From Firmicutes bacterium AM55-24TS (GTDB lineage Bacteria > Bacillota > Clostridia > UBA1381), in contig QTVU01000033.1 in assembly GCA_003460745.1 (NCBI GenBank), forward strand, positions 1-34,066: a stretch of DNA of 34,066 nt, written 5' to 3'. The notes under the pieces were generated by a model that was not told where the DNA came from, did no database searches, and saw only the letters and a list, made by a program, of their open reading frames with translations. Every line of letters starts with the position of its first letter. The first letter of the stretch is position 1. Below are positions 26,120 through 33,992 of the stretch, piece after piece. A program made the translations under genes and the position numbers.

Positions 26120-26148
26120 AAGGACAAAGTTAAAACAGCTTTGTCCTT
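26120..26148 (-). terminator. Terminator of the sigma factor/pyrE/SLH operon
   Basis: AAGGACAAAG (26120-26129) pairs with CTTTGTCCTT (26139-26148) around 9 bases. On the minus strand TTTTATA follows. It lies just past the SLH gene stop. Confidence 0.75.
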
Positions 26149-26154
26149 AGAATC

Positions 26155-27207
26155 TTATGATAACAAATTATAAAGTCTGACGATTGTTGCAACGGCTTGT
26201 TCAACAGTATACTGACCTTGCGGATTAAATTCTTCCTCCGTAATACCTGTCATTATACCGTGTTCGTTCGCCCAAGTTACAAAGAATTTTGCCCAAGGGG
26301 AGATTAAATCGGTGTCGTTGTATGTAAGGCTTGTTTCTGTTCCGATCCACATATACATTTCCGCAACTTTACATAGCAGTGTTGCCGCCTCTTCACGCGT
26401 TATTGTGCCGTCAGGGTCGAAATGTGATTCGTCTTTACCGTTTACAATGCCGAGTGCGTAAAGTATGTTGACGGAATCGTCAGCGTCGTTACAATCGACA
26501 AAGTAATTTTTTAGATACGGCTTGTTTTGGTCTTGCATATACTTGTCAAGTGACGAGTAATTTTCTTTCACGCAAATTAGATTTGCAAGCAATATACAAA
26601 ATTGTTCACGTGTAATATTTTCAGAATAGTTGCCTGTAAATTCATACGGCAAAATATTTTTGCTTGCCGCCTCTCTTGCAAAAGGCTGTGCCCAAGGTGA
26701 TGACGGAAGTTTTAAAAAGTCGTTTGACGTAACGCGGTGTATTTCCTCACCGTTCACCTTTTCTTCCGCATCGCGGTACATACTGTCAAGATAAAGCAAT
26801 TTTTCTGTATTTGCCTTATTTAATTTGTAGCAAACGTAATTGTTGCTTCCGTACATACCAATCTGCAAACCCGAATTAAGCATATAGCTCTTTACGCCGT
26901 CATTTGTGTAGATGTTTACGGAAATACCGCGAAATGGGGTAGGGTTTATCTTTCTGTAAACAGTCATATCTTGAATTGTTGAGTAAAATTCGTTTATTTC
27001 GTCTTTTGTGAGGTCGGTATATTTGCCCTCGGCAATATCCGAAACCGTTATACGCGTTATTTCATCGGCGTTAAAAACTCCGAGTGCGTCAGAAAAAGTC
27101 ATATTTTCCGGCAAATCAACCACATTATATGCGTGTGCGGTAAGTGCAAGCATAAGAAGCAGTACAGTCGGAACAATAATTTTAAATAATCGTTTAATTT
27201 TAATCAC
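26155..27207 (-). CDS. SLH-domain secreted protein
   Basis: About 350 residues. The signal peptide ends LALTAHA, then comes an unrecognised domain (about 27-160). Three SLH modules (about 170-350) follow, with ENITREQFCILLAN, GTITREEAATLLC and GQYTVEQAVATIV as their conserved ends. It is the last gene of an operon with pyrE, 6 bases after the pyrE stop. The start is doubtful: the GTG at 27207 is part of the ribosome site GGAGGTG, and no other normal start exists before the signal peptide. An ATT at 27198 is correctly spaced and would give a clean MKRLFKIIV start if it were ATG. The role of the N-terminal domain is unknown. Confidence 0.85.
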   Translation of the reverse strand: MIKIKRLFKIIVPTVLLLMLALTAHAYNVVDLPENMTFSDALGVFNADEITRITVSDIAEGKYTDLTKDEINEFYSTIQDMTVYRKINPTPFRGISVNIYTNDGVKSYMLNSGLQIGMYGSNNYVCYKLNKANTEKLLYLDSMYRDAEEKVNGEEIHRVTSNDFLKLPSSPWAQPFAREAASKNILPYEFTGNYSENITREQFCILLANLICVKENYSSLDKYMQDQNKPYLKNYFVDCNDADDSVNILYALGIVNGKDESHFDPDGTITREEAATLLCKVAEMYMWIGTETSLTYNDTDLISPWAKFFVTWANEHGIMTGITEEEFNPQGQYTVEQAVATIVRLYNLLS

Positions 27208-27213
27208 CTCCGT

Positions 27214-27876
27214 TTAGAAAACGCAGTAAGTGTCCATATATTCCTTCATTTTTGTAAGAATATCGCCGTATGAACCGTCTTGCTTCAGATATTCGTAAAT
27301 ATCCTGAACAGTAATAATAGCGTGTACGTTAATTCCGAAATCCTCCATAACTTCCATAATGGTTGTCTTTTCAGGGGTTTGACCTACTTCACATCGGTTT
27401 ACGGAAATGAACATATCTTTAACTTCTACATTTGCGGCATTTTTTAGTATCGGCATAGTTTCTCTTACGGCTGTACCGGCTGTTATGACGTCCTCAATAA
27501 TGATAACTTTGTCGCCGTCCTGTGGCTTGTAGCCTACAAGTGAACCGCCTTCACCGTGGTCTTTTTCTTCTTTTCTGTTGAAGAAATAAGGCTTGTCGAT
27601 TTTGTATTCGTTGTAAAGTGCACCTGCGGCGGCAGTTGCAAGAGGGATACCCTTGTAAGCCGGACCGAACATACAGTCAAAATTATCACCGCAGTTTTCC
27701 TTTATAAGTGCGGCATAGAACTTGCCGAGTGTGGCAATTTGCTTGCCTGTACGGAAGTTACCTGTGTTTACGAAATAAGGTGTGTTTCTTCCGCTCTTTG
27801 TTACGAAATCGCCGAAACGAAGAACATCAGATTCCATCATAAATTCAATAAATTCTTTTTTCTTTTCTGTAAGCAT
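27214..27876 (-). CDS. pyrE: Orotate phosphoribosyltransferase
   Basis: A 220-residue enzyme that joins orotate and PRPP to OMP in pyrimidine synthesis. The PRPP motif VIIIEDVITAGTA is at about 124-136, and the flexible catalytic loop RKEEKDHGEGG is at 101-111. MFGPAYKGIPLA holds the dimer and active-site region. Length is normal. It lies between a sigma factor gene (17 bases) and an SLH gene (6 bases), not with other pyr genes, and no PyrR-type attenuator is visible before it. Confidence 0.95.
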   Translation of the reverse strand: MLTEKKKEFIEFMMESDVLRFGDFVTKSGRNTPYFVNTGNFRTGKQIATLGKFYAALIKENCGDNFDCMFGPAYKGIPLATAAAGALYNEYKIDKPYFFNRKEEKDHGEGGSLVGYKPQDGDKVIIIEDVITAGTAVRETMPILKNAANVEVKDMFISVNRCEVGQTPEKTTIMEVMEDFGINVHAIITVQDIYEYLKQDGSYGDILTKMKEYMDTYCVF

Positions 27877-27893
27877 AATTTTTCCTCCTAAAA

Positions 27894-28631
27894 TTAATCT
27901 CTAAAATAAAGATTTCTCAATTTTTTCAAAGTGCGTTTTTCCATTCGCGACACCTGCATTTGAGAAATACCCATTATTTCTGAAATTTCCTTTTGACTTT
28001 TTTCGTCATAGTAACGATATTCAATAAATTTGCGTTCATCGGCGGAAAGTCGACTCATACAATATTTAATAAAATCCTTGTCCTCTATCATAAGAAAATT
28101 GCTGTCCTCAATGCCGATAAGGTTTGAGAAATTCAATTCACCGTCTGCATATGCCTCGTATTCAAGTGACTTTATAAATGATGTATCACCTACTTCGTAG
28201 ACATTCTCAAGCAGTTTTTCGGGAATGTTGAGTATTCTTGCAATTTCCTCTTGCGAAATTTCGCTTGAAACACGCTTGATTTTTTCCGCTTTGTAGAATA
28301 TTTCATAAAGACGTCTTGGAATACGGATAAAGTTTCCTTTATCTCTGAAATACTTGCGTATTTCGCCCATCACCGTAGGGGTTGCATATGTGGCGAATTT
28401 AACGCCTTTGTCAGGGTCAAAACGCTCAACCGCATATAAAATTCCCATACATGCAACTTGAAATATATCGTCATATTCAACACCGCGGTTGATAAATTTG
28501 CGTGAAAGAATTTCGGCTATATATATGTAAGAAGAAACGATTTCGTCACGAAGGGCGATGTCGCCTGTTTCTCTGTATCGAGAAAACATTTCATATTCTG
28601 TTGTTTTAATTTCGGGTTTGACGACTGCCAA
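27894..28631 (-). CDS. Sigma-70 family sigma factor, SigB/SigF/SigG group
   Basis: 245 residues. Region 2 is DDIFQVACMGILYAVERFD with the -10 recognition stretch FATYATPTVMGEIRKYFRDK. Region 3 has IPRRLYEIFYKAEKIK. Region 4 is a helix-turn-helix near 212-232 (SQKEISEIMGISQMQVSRME). The IRKYFRDK pattern places it with stress and forespore factors. No spoIIAA/spoIIAB anti-sigma pair and no spoIIG gene adjoin it, so it cannot be named sigF or sigG. The start is TTG after GGAGGG. A single-pass membrane protein gene lies 22 bases upstream in the same operon. Confidence 0.9.
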   Translation of the reverse strand: MAVVKPEIKTTEYEMFSRYRETGDIALRDEIVSSYIYIAEILSRKFINRGVEYDDIFQVACMGILYAVERFDPDKGVKFATYATPTVMGEIRKYFRDKGNFIRIPRRLYEIFYKAEKIKRVSSEISQEEIARILNIPEKLLENVYEVGDTSFIKSLEYEAYADGELNFSNLIGIEDSNFLMIEDKDFIKYCMSRLSADERKFIEYRYYDEKSQKEISEIMGISQMQVSRMEKRTLKKLRNLYFRD

Positions 28632-28653
28632 TAAAAACCCTCCTTCGTGTGAT

Positions 28654-29313
28654 TTATTTTACAAGTGCCTCGGCAACGGCGATTGAGTCATCGTGTGCCT
28701 GAGTATTTTTTTCGTCATCTTTGTAGTTGCGGCGAATAAGAATGTATAGGTCGTCACAGTAAATGCCGTTGTCTTTTAAAAGCCGGCTGTCTTTTAGATT
28801 TACCGCATAACCTTTGCCGTCAGCGGCTTTAACGACTTTGTCGGAAGACGAGTCTATAAAACTGTCAGTGCAGTCATAAATTTGGTCTACAACTTCTTTT
28901 TGCATTTGAGCGTCTACGTTAGCCTTGTCCATAAGATAGATAAATGAACAGTCGTCCGTAAACGTTAAGTCAAGCTTTGTTTGAATAGCATAGTCGTATT
29001 CTTCGCTGCCTGCATTGTCCGCAAAAACGAGTGTGCTTAGAAGTACTGAATTTTCGCCGTTTCCATCAATGTCGCTTATATGTTCGGAAATTATTTCTTT
29101 AAGATTGTTAATTTCTTCTTCGGAATAATTCATATGTCCCGCGTAAACAACATTCATATCGTATTTCGGACGTGTCGCACATTGTACAATGGTTACGGAC
29201 GCAATAAGAACAGCTACAACCGTAATTATAACGTGCCATTTGTAGTAATCCCAAAAATATTCCCACCATTTTTTTGTGAACTTCGGCGGTACTTCGCCAT
29301 ATTTTTCTGCCAT
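28654..29313 (-). CDS. Single-pass membrane protein of unknown function, first gene of the sigma factor operon
   Basis: 219 residues. A short cytoplasmic start rich in aromatic residues (KKWWEYFWDYYKWH) is followed by one membrane segment (about 29-48, VIITVVAVLIASVTIVQCA). An outer domain of about 170 residues follows, rich in acidic residues, with no recognised fold or signature. It precedes the sigma factor gene by 22 bases and follows the operon promoter. The position hints at control of the sigma factor, but the cytoplasmic part is too short for a standard anti-sigma domain. Similar YYKWH-type proteins occur in other Clostridia (recalled, not checked). Confidence 0.8.
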   Translation of the reverse strand: MAEKYGEVPPKFTKKWWEYFWDYYKWHVIITVVAVLIASVTIVQCATRPKYDMNVVYAGHMNYSEEEINNLKEIISEHISDIDGNGENSVLLSTLVFADNAGSEEYDYAIQTKLDLTFTDDCSFIYLMDKANVDAQMQKEVVDQIYDCTDSFIDSSSDKVVKAADGKGYAVNLKDSRLLKDNGIYCDDLYILIRRNYKDDEKNTQAHDDSIAVAEALVK

Positions 29314-29385
29314 GTGGATTCCTCCTTATGGTTATTGTGTATTTAGACATCAGTAAATAACTCTATCAAAAAAGCTATTAGCCCT

Positions 29386-29415
29386 ATTATATCATAACCA
29401 TACTATCAAATTCAA
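29386..29415 (-). promoter_or_regulatory. Promoter of the membrane protein/sigma factor/pyrE/SLH operon
   Basis: On the minus strand there is TTGAAT (29415-29410), an 18-bp spacer and TATAAT (29391-29386). An AAGGAGGA ribosome site follows before the ATG at 29313. Confidence 0.55.
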
Positions 29416-29423
29416 GTGGAAAT

Positions 29424-29465
29424 AAAAAAAACCGAATTTGTCAAAGCAAGCGACAAATTCGGTTT
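29424..29465 (-). terminator. Terminator of the LRR/SLH gene
   Basis: AAACCGAATTTGTC (29429-29442) pairs with GACAAATTCGGTTT (29452-29465), a 14-bp stem. A T tract follows on the minus strand. Confidence 0.85.
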
Positions 29466-29469
29466 GGGA

Positions 29470-31473
29470 TTAATTAAATTGATTAAAAATTGCGTAGTTA
29501 TCCAAAGTCCATACGTCATTAATTTTCTTGAAATGCAAATAGTAAGTATTATTTTCGTCAAGAGTTATTCCGTTGCTTTCAGCCTCAAAAGTATCTTCAG
29601 ACGAATATACACTGCTGTCTGTGTTGATTAAAAGTCCCTCGGGTTTAACAGATATTTTCGACTGTGATATATTTTTGATTGTTGCATATGCGTAAAATTC
29701 TTCCGAATTTTCAAGAGGGGATTTAGTTGCATAAGCCGTCTGATTGCCCCAATCGTTTGTTTGCAACATAGTTTTTAATGTTGTAAGCGGATAATATTCT
29801 TTACTGCCGTCGTATGTTACTAAGAATTTTTCGGACTCTGTTTTGTGGTCAGCCGTTATTGAATTGATTGATTCAATGCGTTTAATCGGCATATTTATTG
29901 CGTTGGATAAAATTTGAGCAGTTTGTTCACGAGTGGCTGGTTGATTAACGTCATCAAATACAATGTCCTTGCTGAAACCGTATTTTTCTGCTACCGTATT
30001 GTAACCGTTCGGATAACCGCCGTTTTCGACAGCCTCTACCATATATCCGTCCTCACCCAACGAACATATTGCCATTTTCAAAAGCTGTATAATTGTAACA
30101 TTGTTGTCCGGTCTGAAAGTGCCGTCCTCAAAACCGCTTAAAATACAGTTGGTTTCACCGCTTGATATATCGGCACTTTTCATTACGTAGTCGGCATATT
30201 TGTACGCCCAATGGCTCATTAAGAAATCAGAAAAAACTGCTTTATCTGTTGCGATGTTTTGGTATTTTGTGTCCGAATAGCCTAAAGCTGTCGCGAACAT
30301 AGTTGCGGCTTGTGCACGGGTTACATTGTCCTGTGGTTTGAAAGTGCCGTCCTCAAAACCGTTGATAATTCCTAATTGTGATAATTCATCAATCGCTGAT
30401 TTGTAGCTGGAATTGTCCGTGTCGGAATATGTAAGTAATGAAAGATATTCATCGTGGCTGTTGACTGCAACGAATTTAATATCATTATTCTTTGCAAATT
30501 CTTCTGCCGCCGAATTTGCATAACCGTATATAACGGCATTGTCGTTAAATGCTTTTTTTTCAATGTCAGTCACACTTTGAGGTATATATATGCGTGCGTT
30601 GACGGAGGATAGGAAAGCCATTTTGCCTATTTTCTCCAATCCGTCAGGCAAATCTATATTTTTTAAGTTTGAACAACCCGAAAAGGCGGTCATTTCAACA
30701 GATTTTGTGTTCGGAGAAAATACAACTTCGTTTAGGTTATGGTTTTCATTACAAAGGTCGTAATTAACCGCGGTCACACTGCTTGGAATTACAAGCATTC
30801 GCAATCCTGAATTTGCGAATGCTCTGTCACCAATTTCAGTTACAGTGTCGGGAATGTCGATACTTTCCAATGACTCGCAGTTTAAAAATGCCGATGCACC
30901 GATTGAAGTTAATTTTGTCGGCAATTCTATTGATGTAAGTTTGTAATCGGAATTGAATGCACCTGTCGGAATTTCTGAGATATTGTCCGAAAGGGTTATT
31001 TTTTCAAGCTCGGCACAGTTTGCAATAGAAGATTTTCCGATCTTTTTTACACTGTTCGGCAAACTGATTGATTTGATTGAAGTGCCGTAGAATGCCATAT
31101 CGCTTATACTTTCAACACCGTCTTCGATTATAATGTTTGTTATTAATTCAGGACTGTTCTTTTCAAACCAAGGGAATTTGTGATTTTCAAGTTCTTGCAT
31201 ATATTGCTCGTTTTCTTCTGCGGTGAATTGATGTTGCGATGTTTGAAACGCATATTCACTCATTTCACCTGTGCCTGAAATAGTAATTGTGCCGTTTGTG
31301 TCAAGCTCCCATTTTAAATTGTCGCCACATTTTCCGCTGTCAGCAACTGTGGATACAGTCTGATATGCCGAGTCGGAATAATTTGTATTTACATTGTCGG
31401 CAAGAGCGAATGTGTATGACATACAAGCCGATAATGCAACTAATGCCGCAATTATTTGTCTTATAGCTTTCAT
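29470..31473 (-). CDS. Surface protein with BspA-type leucine-rich repeats and SLH modules
   Basis: 667 residues. A signal peptide (about 1-25) is followed by the lead-in module typical of BspA-like proteins (CGDNLKWELDTNGTITISGTGEM, 48-71). Leucine-rich repeats of the LRR_5/BspA type run about 105-330 (SISLPNSVKKIGKSSIANC, SIELPTKLTSIGASAFLNC, SIDIPDTVTEIGDRAFANS). SLH modules lie at about 355-405 and 415-470, with a degenerate third to about 530. A C-terminal domain (about 540-667) is unrecognised. SLH attaches it to the wall, and the repeats probably bind a host or neighbour ligand (inferred). Its own promoter lies at 31520-31548. Confidence 0.9.
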   Translation of the reverse strand: MKAIRQIIAALVALSACMSYTFALADNVNTNYSDSAYQTVSTVADSGKCGDNLKWELDTNGTITISGTGEMSEYAFQTSQHQFTAEENEQYMQELENHKFPWFEKNSPELITNIIIEDGVESISDMAFYGTSIKSISLPNSVKKIGKSSIANCAELEKITLSDNISEIPTGAFNSDYKLTSIELPTKLTSIGASAFLNCESLESIDIPDTVTEIGDRAFANSGLRMLVIPSSVTAVNYDLCNENHNLNEVVFSPNTKSVEMTAFSGCSNLKNIDLPDGLEKIGKMAFLSSVNARIYIPQSVTDIEKKAFNDNAVIYGYANSAAEEFAKNNDIKFVAVNSHDEYLSLLTYSDTDNSSYKSAIDELSQLGIINGFEDGTFKPQDNVTRAQAATMFATALGYSDTKYQNIATDKAVFSDFLMSHWAYKYADYVMKSADISSGETNCILSGFEDGTFRPDNNVTIIQLLKMAICSLGEDGYMVEAVENGGYPNGYNTVAEKYGFSKDIVFDDVNQPATREQTAQILSNAINMPIKRIESINSITADHKTESEKFLVTYDGSKEYYPLTTLKTMLQTNDWGNQTAYATKSPLENSEEFYAYATIKNISQSKISVKPEGLLINTDSSVYSSEDTFEAESNGITLDENNTYYLHFKKINDVWTLDNYAIFNQFN

Positions 31474-31519
31474 ATTAATATGCTCCTTTTAAATTTTGAT
31501 AACATAATGTTATAATCGA

Positions 31520-31548
31520 ATTTTATATAGAAATATTTGTAATGTCAA
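31520..31548 (-). promoter_or_regulatory. Promoter of the LRR/SLH gene
   Basis: On the minus strand there is TTGACA (31548-31543), a 17-bp spacer and TAAAAT (31525-31520). Two tandem repeat units lie directly upstream. Confidence 0.65.
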
Positions 31549-31605
31549 CGTTTTCCGACTAAGTGGTAGCTTATTCCGGAAACTTGGTAGCAATTATTGG
31601 AAAAA
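31549..31605. repeat. Tandem 21-bp direct repeats upstream of the LRR/SLH promoter
   Basis: On the minus strand two units begin GCTACCA and contain TTTCCGGAA or AGTCGGAAA, at a 21-bp period. A partial third unit (TTTTTCCAATAATT) precedes them. The repeats end next to the -35 box. They may be regulator sites or the leftover end of a mobile element. Confidence 0.4.
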
Positions 31606-31645
31606 CAAAAAAGTCGAATTAGGATTAGTAAATTCGACTTTTGAT
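31606..31645 (-). terminator. Terminator of the short SLH gene at 31.7-32.3 kb
   Basis: AAAAGTCGAATT (31609-31620) pairs with AATTCGACTTTT (31631-31642) around a 10-base loop. A T tract follows on the minus strand. Confidence 0.85.
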
Positions 31646-31665
31646 TTGCAGTATAAGATTGTTAA

Positions 31666-32336
31666 TTATGAAAATTCTTCATCTAAGCGCATTCTTAATG
31701 ATTCAAATTGGCGATGCTCACCGTCACGCCATTCATAGACGTAGGTTATTGAGCCGTCTTCGAGATAATTTGTTTGCATATAAACCAATAAAGGTGCATC
31801 TAATGAATTGTATATCATTTGCATTGCATCTTTGCGTGTTACATATGCATTTGAATCTGATGTGTCAATGTTGTTCATTATGTTGTATTTTTCTGAATAT
31901 GTCAAATATCCGTCCGGATATCCGCCTTGCATTTCTGCGTATTGAGTGTATCCGAGGGCGGATACAATTATCTTTTGCAATTCGTTATATGTGATGCTGT
32001 TTTCGGGACGAAATGTATTGTCATCATATCCCTGTATAATATAGTTTTCCCATGCAGTTTGTATATATTTTACAGCCCAATGAGTAGGCAATACATCGGA
32101 GAATATTGGCTTATGCCGACGTGGTCTATGTCGTAATTTCCTGTGGCGACGGAAACCATTTTTATTACTTCCGCTCTTGTTATGTGGTCGTCAAGTCTTA
32201 AATCGTCGCTCTTTTCAACAATATGGAATTTTTCTAAATCTTCAATAATATTGTCATCAAGAGTACTTGCAAAAGCATTTAGGGAACTTGTTAATGTCAA
32301 AATTGACAGTGCAATAAGAAACGTTTTTTTCATCAT
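31666..32336 (-). CDS. Short SLH-domain secreted protein (one apparent frameshift)
   Basis: Reconstructed as 223 residues. It has a signal peptide ending SSLNAFA, a first SLH module (about 28-70) and a second SLH module FSDVLPTHWAVKYIQTAWEN. The frame shifts in between. The first frame ends at 32070, and the second carries FSDVLPTHWA. A missing A near 32108 (AA for AAA) would join them as GIKPIFSDV. After a GGYPDGY segment comes a short APLLVY linker, and then the protein ends, without an effector domain. ATG 32336 was chosen for its AAGG spacing. The role is unknown. Confidence 0.82.
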
Positions 32337-32413
32337 AATCACAACCTTTTTATTATTTATTAATATACCGTACTATAAGAAAATTTTATATGGGAATATT
32401 TGCAATCTTGCTG

Positions 32414-33136
32414 CTACTTAGCATTTTTTATTGTAAATAATGTTTGTTTAACAGTGCCATTCCCACCTATTTCATAAATCGGCTCATTACTGCCGTCAAA
32501 TGCAGTTTTGTAATCCGTTACAACGCATATTGGTGTAAATAACATACCTCCAAGCATATCCATGGCATCTCTTCGCGTAATCGCTGTCTTTTCCTTTGTT
32601 TCGTTCATTTCAATATTGCCGTTTCTGTTATCTGTTGAAGATTTGAAGAACCTATTGTAATAACCTAATGACATATATGCGTGCGGATATCCGCCATATA
32701 AATCCGCAACAGGCTTATATCCAAGCACGTGGAATATCATTGTTATTGCTTGCTCATATGTGACGTTGTCCGCCGGACGAAATGTTCCGTCATCGTAACC
32801 ACTTATAAAACCTATCGAAACTGCTTTAGCAATATCATCATATGCCCAATACGACTTGTCTATATCAGAAAAATTGATTTCTGCGAGTTGTGCTTCGGGA
32901 TTGGTAATTACAGCCGCTCTCATTAATGCTGATGTAAATTCTGCACGTGTCATATTGTTGTCAGGTTTGAATGTTCCGTCATCATATCCTTTCATTAGAC
33001 CGAATGAATCCGCATAAGTCGATTGTCCCTCTACAACATAGTCTGAATAAGTGCTTGTTTCTTCTGCATTCGCTGTTGGTAGAATCATTCCGATTGTAAG
33101 AATTAATGATATAATAGTTAAAATCTGTTTTTTCAT
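32414..33136 (-). CDS. Short SLH-domain secreted protein
   Basis: 240 residues from the ATG at 33136, which follows GGAGG and starts a good signal peptide (MKKQILTIISLILTIGMILP). The longer open frame upstream is not needed. SLH modules lie at about 40-82 (MKGYDDGTFKPDNNMTRAEF) and 90-145 (SYWAYDDIAKAV, FISGYDDGTFRPADNVTYEQ). A GGYPHAY segment and a third degenerate SLH ending in RDAMDMLGGMLFTPICVV follow. The last 30 residues resemble the linker right after the SLH region in the large protein at 1.6-4.6 kb, and the protein then stops. Confidence 0.86.
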   Translation of the reverse strand: MKKQILTIISLILTIGMILPTANAEETSTYSDYVVEGQSTYADSFGLMKGYDDGTFKPDNNMTRAEFTSALMRAAVITNPEAQLAEINFSDIDKSYWAYDDIAKAVSIGFISGYDDGTFRPADNVTYEQAITMIFHVLGYKPVADLYGGYPHAYMSLGYYNRFFKSSTDNRNGNIEMNETKEKTAITRRDAMDMLGGMLFTPICVVTDYKTAFDGSNEPIYEIGGNGTVKQTLFTIKNAK

Positions 33137-33191
33137 TTTAATTTCCTCCAATTTTTTTCTGGTAGTGTAAAGTATTTTTGTGAGTTTCTTC

Positions 33192-33216
33192 AAAAAACCT
33201 AAGTGTTTATACACTT
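33192..33216 (-). terminator. Possible terminator of the secreted-protein gene at 33.3-33.9 kb
   Basis: AAGTGT (33201-33206) and ACACTT (33211-33216) form a short 6-bp stem with loop TTAT. On the minus strand AGG and six T follow. A weak stem but the right position, about 50 bases past the stop. Confidence 0.45.
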
Positions 33217-33256
33217 GTGATGAGTCATTGTTTTCACAATTCAATTTACACTATAT

Positions 33257-33278
33257 TATAGGATATTAATATCCTATA
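33257..33278. repeat. Perfect 22-bp palindrome over a stop codon
   Basis: TATAGGATATT and AATATCCTATA are adjacent and perfectly complementary. The palindrome includes the stop codon of the secreted-protein gene (33266-33268). No T tract follows. It may be an mRNA 3'-end structure or a binding site. Confidence 0.5.
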
Positions 33279-33892
33279 AATGATAATGTACCTTCTGCGA
33301 CTGATGACAAATTATTATCTATATAAGCATATAAATGACTATTCTTAGCAATACCACTGACTGAAATTGCTTGGTCATTTGCATTAGGTTCTATTGTAAT
33401 AAGTGGGCTTGTTGAAACTTCTTTAGAACATAAAGAAAATTCTACTTTTTTATTAAAGTTGGTATTAGGTTCTACTTCCATTAGTACTTTTGTATTAGAA
33501 CGATTTAACATTAAATATGTAGAAAATCTTTGGCTTTTAGCAGGAACTGAAAATGTACCACTATAAGAACCATCTTCAATACTTTTTGATGATGTAGGAA
33601 TATTTGTTCCCTTAAAATAAGTAGAGGATAATATGCGTGGTGTTACAGTAGAATTGAAAATTTCAATTTTGTTGTCAGGATTTACTGTAACTTCTATACC
33701 TTGGTATCCAGTCACCGTAGTAATTCCGTTGTCAATATCTTCTTGTGAAAGATAAAGTCTGTTCTCGCCGTCAGGAGCTAAAACAGAGATTATTGCATCT
33801 TCAGGATTTTCACATGCAAACGCACTCAAGCTCATTGCTGATACTGCCATTAGAGTTGCCATTCCCATTGTAACAATTTTTCTTAGTTTCAT
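33266..33892 (-). CDS. Secreted protein of unknown function
   Basis: 208 residues with a clear signal peptide (about 1-26, MKLRKIVTMGMATLMAVSAMSLSAFA) and a GGA-type ribosome site (AAAGGAAG). Cleavage would leave a Cys at the new N-terminus, but AFAC is not a standard lipobox. The mature part is rich in Ser, Thr and Asn, looks beta-rich (GYQGIEVTVNPDNKIEIFNS, YSGTFSVPAKSQRFSTYLML) and has no recognised domain or SLH module. It neighbours a run of surface proteins, so a surface or envelope role is plausible but unproven. Confidence 0.8.
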   Translation of the reverse strand: MKLRKIVTMGMATLMAVSAMSLSAFACENPEDAIISVLAPDGENRLYLSQEDIDNGITTVTGYQGIEVTVNPDNKIEIFNSTVTPRILSSTYFKGTNIPTSSKSIEDGSYSGTFSVPAKSQRFSTYLMLNRSNTKVLMEVEPNTNFNKKVEFSLCSKEVSTSPLITIEPNANDQAISVSGIAKNSHLYAYIDNNLSSVAEGTLSFIGY

Positions 33893-33962
33893 AATAAAAA
33901 CTTCCTTTCATTTTTATAACACTGAAGTATTTATGCAACAAAATAAAGCTCTTATACATGAC

Positions 33963-33992
33963 TTGACAAACAAAAATAAATTGTTATATAAT
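33963..33992 (+). promoter_or_regulatory. Strong promoter pointing out of the window
   Basis: TTGACA (33963-33968), an 18-bp spacer and TATAAT (33987-33992). The gene it serves lies beyond 34066, or begins at the ATG at 34027 (MLSGKELRLLVSL), which lacks a well-spaced ribosome site. Confidence 0.6.

Noticed and set aside
25974..26154. T-box or other riboswitch before ilvE
   Set aside because: No T-box sequence or leader terminator/antiterminator pair was found. The predicted leader is only about 45 nt long.
27894..28631. Naming the sigma factor sigF or sigG
   Set aside because: Motifs fit the whole SigB/F/G group. The gene lacks the neighbouring genes that define spoIIAC or spoIIIG loci.
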